7,297 bases of DNA from Caldifarciminota bacterium (lineage in GTDB: Bacteria; Hydrothermota; E44-bin80). The number at the start of each line of letters is the position of its first letter. Within the stretch, counting starts at the first letter, position 1. The notes under the pieces are model-generated. The model was not told the DNA's origin. It ran no database searches and was given only the letters and a program-made list of their open reading frames with translations. Of the stretch, positions 1 to 5,231 are shown piece after piece. The stretch covers positions 1-7,297 of the forward strand of contig JAGMEZ010000583.1 in NCBI GenBank assembly GCA_023127905.1. Reading direction: 5' to 3'. Made by a program: the position numbers and the translations under genes.

Positions 1-27
1 GTTTCATTGGTTGAAAAAGTAAAAATC

Positions 28-56
28 TTGACAATACCTTAGAATTATTCCATAAT
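28..56 (+). promoter_or_regulatory. sigma70-like promoter for the S41 peptidase gene
   Basis: A perfect -35 box TTGACA (28-33) is followed by a 17-base spacer and a -10 box CATAAT (51-56), one mismatch from consensus. The start of transcription would be near 63, giving a leader of about 247 bases before the ATG at 310. A weaker alternative is the extended -10 at 254-262 (TGG then TATAAC), which has no good -35 box. The promoter is a prediction from consensus match only. Confidence 0.65.
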
Positions 57-130
57 CAATTAATTGTTAGACAGATTATGTCAGGCTTATTATTGGAGGA
101 AGAAAACAAGAAGTGGGCGATATAGAAAAA

Positions 131-247
131 GGGGGGTCAGGTCTCTCCTACGCAGGAGCTTCGGAAGACAAGCCACACCTGTGCCATTCCTCCTGCGCTT
201 AAACCCACCTACGTTAAAACTTCGGTGGGTATAGCTTCGGTGGATAG
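131..247. repeat. GC-rich repeat-like element in the leader of the peptidase gene
   Basis: This stretch is much richer in GC than its surroundings and is full of internal symmetry. Two related 21-base segments, 147-167 and 208-228, share CCTACG, then six mostly different bases, then CTTCGG. CGCAGGAG (151-158) is perfectly complementary to CTCCTGCG (190-197), and ACCCACC (203-209) to GGTGGGT (224-230). A short hairpin CTCCT/AGGAG (145-149/154-158) competes with the first stem. CTTCGGTGG occurs twice, at 220-228 and 235-243, 15 bases apart. No believable gene lies in it. From memory, GGGGTCAGGTCT and CCTACG..GCTTCGG-type sequences recur between genes of many uncultured bacteria, some beside REP-associated transposases; I could not check this. 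It may be a mobile repeat remnant now transcribed as the 5' leader. No T-run follows the stems, so it is not an evident terminator. Confidence 0.5.
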
Positions 248-309
248 TATCGCTGGTATAACACCGCAACAAGAGGGTTTAAAGTTAAGATAAATAAAAG
301 GAGAAGAAA

Positions 310-2568
310 ATGGCACGTATAAAAATTTACTTTATTCTTTGTGTAGCGTGTATCTTTACGTTTTTGAGTTCATGTAAAACTGTACAGATATCGTCTGGAG
401 AAACTCAAGAGATTCAGAATTTGAGAGCATTTGCTAAATTGTATGGGTATGTGAAGTACTTTCATCCAAGTGATGAAGCAAGTGCGATTGATTGGGACAA
501 ATTTGCCATTTATGGGGTAAAGAAGGTAAAAAATGCGAAAGATCGTGAGGAGTTAAAGGTAATTCTTGAAGAACTATTTCTACCGGTTGGACCAACAATT
601 CAAATTTATTCTGTTGATGAAAGACCACGGAATTTTAAAGAGATGCTACAAAAGGATACAAACGGGCTTAAGGTAGTTGCCTGGCAGCACCTGGGATTTG
701 GATTAGGCAATAGATCCCTTTATAAAAGTATGCGGCTAAACAGAACAAGGGAAAACCAAATGAGATATTGGTTAGTTAGAAAAATTATTGAGGCAGTAGA
801 GTATCGGGCGAAAGAGATTAAATTAGAAGCATTTGTAAGGGCAAATGTGACTGGTGCAGGTAATCAGGGTCAGCTCGAGTTATGTGTTATTTTAGAAAAC
901 GGTGAAATTGGTTTCAGTGATGACATGAAAGATCGTCCAATCACGTCGAAAAAATGGCAGGCTTATGAAATTGTAGGGAAAGTTGATGATGATGCTGAAA
1001 GTATATTGTTAGGGTGTTTTCTCTCAGGTGTGGGGCAGGTTTGGGTGGATAAAATCCAACTATCAATTAAGAATGAAAACAGTGAATGGGTTCCAATTGA
1101 GATTGAAAATCAAGGGTTTGAGGAAGAGGATGAAAACAAAAAGCCATTATTTTGGGTTAGTGGTGGTGGTGTTGGATATACTGGCAAGATTACAACAGAA
1201 AATCCATACGATGGCAATAGGTGTTTGAAAATTGAATATGAAGGTAAGCTATTTGAGGAATATCCTAAAGTTGGTGAAGTAGTAGATAAGCTATTGGATT
1301 CAGGTCTATGTTGCCAGATTCCACTTGCGTTGTACAGCGACGAGAATGGTACAGTAGGGAAGGATAAACTAGATTCTTTCGATAATTTCTCTTCAAAGTT
1401 AGACAGCTTATCTATTGATAAACTTACTGCTGATGATGAATATTTACGGCTTGGTGATGTGGTTATTGCCTGGAATGTATTTCAACATTTTTATCCATAT
1501 TTTGATGTTGTGCGTGTAGATTGGGATAAAGAGTTGACAAATTTTCTTAAAAGAGCAATGACAGATGAAACCGAAAGGGATTTCTTATACACAATCAGAA
1601 AACTTGTTGCCAGACTTCAGGATGGACACGGGCGTGTTTTCCATAAAATTATCGATAAACAGGCTGGATTTCCGTTTCTTGTTGATTGGATAGAAAATCA
1701 AGTAATTATTGTTGCTTCGGAAGATACAACGAAATTTAAACGAGGAGATATCATTGTATCCATTGATGGGATAGAAGCGAAACAGGCAGTATTGAATGAA
1801 GAGGAATATTTTTCAGGTTCGCCTCAATGGAAAAGATATAAATCCCTGACTCGATTTGGATATGGTGATGAAGGTACTCTGGCTGAATTGGTAATTAAAA
1901 GGGATGATGAAACATTTGCAGTCGAAGTGGAAAGAAATTACAAGGATGAAATTACAGAACATAGAAAGCAGAATATAGAAGAATTAGAGGATGGTATTTT
2001 TTATGTCAATATGGATAAGGCAAGGATGTATGAAATAAGGGAAAGGCTTGATGAACTTGCGAGTGCTAAAGGTGTCATTTTTGACATGCGAGGTTATCCT
2101 GTTTACAGTTATGACGTCATTTATCATTTATTAAAGGAACCAGATACTGTGAGAGCATGGTTTAAGGCTCCAAGAATCATTTACCCCGACTATGAGAATG
2201 TAAATTTTGAAGGGTATAGCAAAGGATGGAGACCAAAGCAACCACAGATAAAAGGAAAGATTGTATTCTTAATGTATGGAGGGACCATCAGTGCTGCAGA
2301 GACTATTATGAGTTATATCGAACATTATAAATTAGCAACGATTGTAGGGCAAGCGAGTGCAGGAACAAATGGAAGTGTTGTTTCCTTTGATATACCAGGC
2401 GACATTAAAATTAGATTTACAGGAGCTAAGGTAGTAAAACCCGATGGTTCAAATTACCATTTAATCGGGATTAAACCAACTGTGCCAGTTGAGAGAACAA
2501 TTCAGGCTGTCATTGAGGGAAGAGATGAATTTCTTGAAAAAGCATTAGAGGTAATTAAGATTCAATAA
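310..2568 (+). CDS. S41 family peptidase, tricorn-like, lipoprotein
   Basis: This is a secreted, lipid-anchored serine protease of family S41 (C-terminal processing/tricorn type), 752 residues. The ATG at 310 has AAAGGAG (297-303) six bases upstream. A signal peptide ends in the lipobox LSSC, with Cys22 as the lipidation site. Order of parts: a helical domain (about 37-93, with YVKYFHPSDE and DWDKF); a beta-rich carbohydrate-binding-like region (about 120-315, ending NQGFEE..PYDGNRCLKIEYEG); a second helical domain (about 380-440, FQHFYPYF and VDWDKE) that resembles the first; a PDZ-like domain (about 450-545, with KRGDIIVSIDG); and the S41 catalytic domain (about 555-752). Ser661 in GGTISAAE is the likely nucleophile. 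His440 in LQDGHGRV fits the tricorn-type histidine. DMRG (592-595) replaces the usual DLRG strand, and GQASAGTNG and GIKPTVPVE are typical of the family. The set looks catalytically complete. The substrate is unknown; peptide clean-up or nutrient use outside the inner membrane is inferred. It appears to be transcribed alone. Confidence 0.9.
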   Translation: MARIKIYFILCVACIFTFLSSCKTVQISSGETQEIQNLRAFAKLYGYVKYFHPSDEASAIDWDKFAIYGVKKVKNAKDREELKVILEELFLPVGPTIQIYSVDERPRNFKEMLQKDTNGLKVVAWQHLGFGLGNRSLYKSMRLNRTRENQMRYWLVRKIIEAVEYRAKEIKLEAFVRANVTGAGNQGQLELCVILENGEIGFSDDMKDRPITSKKWQAYEIVGKVDDDAESILLGCFLSGVGQVWVDKIQLSIKNENSEWVPIEIENQGFEEEDENKKPLFWVSGGGVGYTGKITTENPYDGNRCLKIEYEGKLFEEYPKVGEVVDKLLDSGLCCQIPLALYSDENGTVGKDKLDSFDNFSSKLDSLSIDKLTADDEYLRLGDVVIAWNVFQHFYPYFDVVRVDWDKELTNFLKRAMTDETERDFLYTIRKLVARLQDGHGRVFHKIIDKQAGFPFLVDWIENQVIIVASEDTTKFKRGDIIVSIDGIEAKQAVLNEEEYFSGSPQWKRYKSLTRFGYGDEGTLAELVIKRDDETFAVEVERNYKDEITEHRKQNIEELEDGIFYVNMDKARMYEIRERLDELASAKGVIFDMRGYPVYSYDVIYHLLKEPDTVRAWFKAPRIIYPDYENVNFEGYSKGWRPKQPQIKGKIVFLMYGGTISAAETIMSYIEHYKLATIVGQASAGTNGSVVSFDIPGDIKIRFTGAKVVKPDGSNYHLIGIKPTVPVERTIQAVIEGRDEFLEKALEVIKIQ

Positions 2569-2620
2569 AAGAAGTCTTAAAATGGAAGAAGGGAAAACAG
2601 ACGCTTCGGTGAAATAGTAA

Positions 2621-2649
2621 TTGACTTCCTCATAATTTTTTGATATAAA
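2621..2649 (+). promoter_or_regulatory. sigma70-like promoter for the membrane protein gene
   Basis: TTGACT (2621-2626) is a one-mismatch -35 box. After 17 bases comes TATAAA (2644-2649), preceded by TGA, giving TGATATAA. Transcription would start near 2656, about 36 bases before the ATG at 2692. The sequence and spacing closely match the promoter at 6958-6986. The gap from 2569 to 2620 holds no clear terminator for the upstream gene. Confidence 0.65.
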
Positions 2650-2691
2650 TTTTAAATTAAAGTTGTTATTCTAAACTCCTGGGAAGTAACT

Positions 2692-3603
2692 ATGATAAAA
2701 GAAAAAGATAAAAAATTGTCATTATTTAAAAGAATAGTCGGCATTTCACTAATTGGACTTATTCCAGTTGTTACTTTCTCTCTCTTCTGGATATTTTCCC
2801 AATATATTACCTTTCCCTTGTCAAATGGTAGTCCTATGCCTACCACTAATTCTAATATGTTTTTTATGTCTGTTATATATTTTATGATTGGAATTATTAG
2901 TTTTGTAATTGGAATAATTTTTTATATAATTGTTCTTTCTACGCACTGTTTTACATTTAACTTTAATATGCCATTTTGGAAAGCTTTTAAAGTAAAACTC
3001 TATATATCAAATATTATTGTGTTATTTTGCTGGGTAATAGGTCTTGGATTTGCTTCTTCTATAGTGATTACACCCTTACTTACCATGTTTGGTGTTCCCT
3101 GGATTGTTTCGTTTTATATTCCTATGTTAGGTTGGCTAATAATGCTAAATCTAATATTTTCATTCGTGATATTAATTTGGACACCGCTTGATAAGTCAAC
3201 AATAACAAAAAGGTTGTTAGCGTGTGGTGTTTCAGAGGAAGATATAAACAGAGGAATATTTGTGGGCATTTCTGATCCGATAAAAAGTAGTTTTAAGAAG
3301 TTTACGATGGTTGAAGACGATGTTGGTATGCTCTGGATCGAATCTGATAAAGTAATTTATAAAGGAGATTCTGATAGTTTTGAGTTTGATAGAAATCAAT
3401 TATTAAGTATTAAGCGTGCTGTTGATCCAGGGAGTATAGTTGCTTATGGGGGAGGAGTTGATATTATTATCCGATTTCGACAGGAAAATGGTACAGAACG
3501 CCGAGTACGCCTCCATTCGGAAGGGAATTGGACTATTAAAGGAGTGGCAAGGTCATTGGATAGATTAGCAAAAAGATTAGTTACCTGGCAAAAAGGGAAC
3601 TAA
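2692..3603 (+). CDS. four-helix membrane protein with soluble C-terminal domain, function unknown
   Basis: I do not recognise this 303-residue protein. A charged start (IKEKDKK) is followed by four strongly hydrophobic segments at about 15-37, 57-83, 103-127 and 136-163. Both ends are therefore probably in the cytoplasm. From about residue 165 the protein is soluble and charged. It runs through a helix-like stretch (KSTITKRLLACGVSEEDINRG) into strand-rich sequence (MLWIESDKVIYKGD, FEFDRNQLLSIKRA, VDIIIRFRQENGTERRVRLH). It ends in a basic amphipathic helix (GVARSLDRLAKRLV). The alternating short strands and final helix resemble a small PH-like or bPH2-like fold, which is only an impression. 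The ATG at 2692 has a weak ribosome site, GGGAAG (2681-2686). Two TAA stops stand in tandem at 3601-3606. It has its own promoter and no obvious functional tie to its neighbours. Confidence 0.85.
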   Translation: MIKEKDKKLSLFKRIVGISLIGLIPVVTFSLFWIFSQYITFPLSNGSPMPTTNSNMFFMSVIYFMIGIISFVIGIIFYIIVLSTHCFTFNFNMPFWKAFKVKLYISNIIVLFCWVIGLGFASSIVITPLLTMFGVPWIVSFYIPMLGWLIMLNLIFSFVILIWTPLDKSTITKRLLACGVSEEDINRGIFVGISDPIKSSFKKFTMVEDDVGMLWIESDKVIYKGDSDSFEFDRNQLLSIKRAVDPGSIVAYGGGVDIIIRFRQENGTERRVRLHSEGNWTIKGVARSLDRLAKRLVTWQKGN

Positions 3604-3652
3604 TAAATTACCCATAAGGATCAAAACATTAATAAGTTGTGTCATCAAATGC

Positions 3653-3681
3653 CCATGAACCGATTATAGGGGTTTTCATGG
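3653..3681. promoter_or_regulatory. imperfect inverted repeat upstream of the PurF-like gene
   Basis: CCATGAA (3653-3659) is complementary to TTCATGG (3675-3681). Inside it, CC (3660-3661) can pair with GG (3671-3672) if TT (3673-3674) bulges, leaving a 9-base loop, GATTATAGG. It begins 50 bases after the membrane protein stop and ends 26 bases before the putative -10 box at 3707. It could be an operator or a weak hairpin behind the upstream gene. No T-run follows, so a standard terminator is unlikely. Confidence 0.35.
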
Positions 3682-3706
3682 TGAGGATGTAGTTGATGGG
3701 AGTAGA

Positions 3707-3712
3707 TATAAT
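3707..3712 (+). promoter_or_regulatory. candidate -10 box for the PurF-like gene
   Basis: A perfect TATAAT (3707-3712) stands 27 bases before the ATG at 3739. The base positions 17 upstream (3684-3689, AGGATG) do not resemble a -35 box, and TTGATG (3693-3698) is too close to serve. If real, the promoter would depend on an activator or give a leader of about 20 bases that still contains the AAAGG ribosome site (3724-3728). The inverted repeat at 3653-3681 would then lie just upstream of the promoter. Confidence 0.35.
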
Positions 3713-3738
3713 ATCAAGATTAGAAAGGATGGTATAGT

Positions 3739-5145
3739 ATGAGTGGTATTGTCGCAATTGTATCAAAAGATGATTGTAAAAGAGATTTATTTTATGCTAC
3801 GGATTATCATTCTCATCTTGGAACATCTTATGGAGGGATGGCGATCTCTGATGGCAAGAAAATACAGAAAAAGATGCATATGATATCGAAGGTGCAATTT
3901 AAGTCAAGATTTATTGAAGATTTAGATTACATAAATATGCACGGAAACTCTGGTATCGGCGTAATTAGTGATAGAGATAGCCAACCGTTGATAATGAGGT
4001 TAAAATTTGGAGAATATGCTATATGTGGTGCAGGTTATATTAACAATCAGGAGAAACTCGCCCAGAAATTAATTGATGAGGGGGTGGTCTTTTCTGAGAT
4101 GCCAAATGGCAAAGTGAATCAAATAGAATTAGCAGCTAAGTTAATAAATAGGGGAGAAACATTAGAAGATGGAATTGAATACATGCATGATCAAATTGAT
4201 GGTTCATTGTCATTGTTGCTTCTTGGTAGGGAAGGGATTTATGCAGCAAGAGATCGGTATGGAAGAAGCCCTTTGGTTTTAAGTGAAAGAAAGGGAGATA
4301 GAATAGTTGCATCTGAAACATGTTCCTATAAAAATCTTGGTTTTAAAACAGAAAAGTTTTTAGGACCTGGTGAAATAATTCTAATAAATCAAAATAGAGT
4401 AAAACAAATTAAAAAGCCAGGTGATATCCTTCAGTTGTGCACGTTTCTGTATGTTTATGCAGGTTTTCCTGCTTCGGAGTATGAGGAAAAAAATGTGGAG
4501 GAATTCAGAGAGTCCTCCGGGAGAGCAATTGCTAAAAGAGATAATGTTATGGTTGATTTTGTAGCAGGAGTTGCTGATTCCGGAACTGCATACGCTCACG
4601 GTTATTCATACGAATCTGGAATACCCGTAAAAATACCTCTCCTTAAATATACGCCGGGATGGGCAAGAAGCTATGTACCTCCATCACAAGAGGTGAGAGA
4701 TTTGGTAGCATTAATGAAACAGATAACAGCAGATTCCTTGATAAAAGGACAAAAAATGGTAATAACAGAGGATTCGATCGTGAGAGGGACTCAATTAAAA
4801 AATTATTTACTTGTTAAATTGTGGGATGCAGGAGCAAAGGAGATTCACGTGAGACCTGCATGTCCTGCGCTTATGTATCCATGCAAGTTTCTATATTCCA
4901 CAAGACATTTGGATGAATTATTTGCAAGAAGAATTATTAAAAGAATGCATGGTAAACATATAAAAAAGATAGAACCATATCTTGACCCTGACTCAAGACC
5001 ATACAAGAGAATGTTGAAACTCATGGAAAAAGATTTAAATGTTAATACATTGCGTTATCAGAGACTGGAGGATATGATCTCTTCAACTGGATTACCGGAA
5101 GAAAGTTTATGTACTTATTGTTGGACGGGGAGGGAGATTGATTAG
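3739..5145 (+). CDS. PurF-like (amidophosphoribosyltransferase family) protein lacking glutaminase residues
   Basis: This 468-residue protein has the full PurF layout: an Ntn-type N-terminal domain (about 1-225) and a type I phosphoribosyltransferase domain. PurF makes 5-phosphoribosylamine from PRPP and glutamine, the first step of purine synthesis. The transferase part looks intact: ADSG (279-282), YTPGWAR and PPSQ of the flexible loop (from 304), and the PRPP loop TEDSIVRGT (343-351), with Glu344 where Asp is usual. Cys234, Cys382, Cys458 and Cys461 fit the four [4Fe-4S] ligands of Bacillus-type PurF. The glutaminase part is degenerate: it begins MSG, not MCG, so Ser replaces the nucleophile. 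The GIGHVRY motif reads GIGVISD (72-78), HNG reads GAG (97-99), and the SDTE site reads NQIE (127-130). A paralogue family beginning MSG with TDYHSHLGT is known to me from other bacteria, generally annotated as amidophosphoribosyltransferase. Glutamine-dependent activity is doubtful; an ammonia-dependent or different role is inferred. AAAGG (3724-3728) precedes the ATG. Confidence 0.85.
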   Translation: MSGIVAIVSKDDCKRDLFYATDYHSHLGTSYGGMAISDGKKIQKKMHMISKVQFKSRFIEDLDYINMHGNSGIGVISDRDSQPLIMRLKFGEYAICGAGYINNQEKLAQKLIDEGVVFSEMPNGKVNQIELAAKLINRGETLEDGIEYMHDQIDGSLSLLLLGREGIYAARDRYGRSPLVLSERKGDRIVASETCSYKNLGFKTEKFLGPGEIILINQNRVKQIKKPGDILQLCTFLYVYAGFPASEYEEKNVEEFRESSGRAIAKRDNVMVDFVAGVADSGTAYAHGYSYESGIPVKIPLLKYTPGWARSYVPPSQEVRDLVALMKQITADSLIKGQKMVITEDSIVRGTQLKNYLLVKLWDAGAKEIHVRPACPALMYPCKFLYSTRHLDELFARRIIKRMHGKHIKKIEPYLDPDSRPYKRMLKLMEKDLNVNTLRYQRLEDMISSTGLPEESLCTYCWTGREID

Positions 5146-5216
5146 AAAAATGTGGATTTAGGATGGGGTTATAAGTAGGTTTTTACACTCGAATTAGTTC
5201 CTTGCAGATAAATACA

Positions 5217-5231
5217 AAAGGAGGGATATTG
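5217..5231 (+). promoter_or_regulatory. strong ribosome binding site that sets a TTG start
   Basis: AAAGGAGGG (5217-5225) matches the anti-Shine-Dalgarno sequence almost fully and stands four bases (counted from GGAGG) before TTG at 5229-5231. The other in-frame TTG, at 5202, has no purine-rich stretch before it and would place this site inside the gene. The short spacing is the only weakness. Starting at 5229 gives a standard signal peptide directly after the initiator. Confidence 0.75.

Noticed and set aside
78..125. Short ORF of 15 codons starting at an ATG in the peptidase leader (MSGLLLEEENKKWAI)
   Set aside because: No ribosome site stands before the ATG, and the purine-rich GGAGG (95-99) lies inside it; it shows no leader-peptide codon runs.
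113..202. GTG-start ORF of 29 codons after GGAGG at 95-99
   Set aside because: The spacing of 13 bases is too long and the ORF runs straight through the inverted-repeat element, so it is most likely a repeat read by chance.
203..230. ACCCACC/GGTGGGT stem as a rho-independent terminator
   Set aside because: The loop is 14 bases and no T-run follows; it also lies upstream of the gene in a leader rather than after a gene.
254..262. Extended -10 (TGG then TATAAC) close to the peptidase gene
   Set aside because: No -35 box at 16-18 bases, and it overlaps the end of the repeat element; the promoter at 28-56 is far better.
90..272. 60-codon open frame on the minus strand across the leader
   Set aside because: It overlaps the repeat element, has an Arg-rich low-complexity product, no ribosome site and no family resemblance.
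5182..5212. TTTACA with AGATAA or GATAAA as a promoter for the propeller gene
   Set aside because: The -10 match is poor or the spacer is 19 bases, and transcription would start at or inside the ribosome site.
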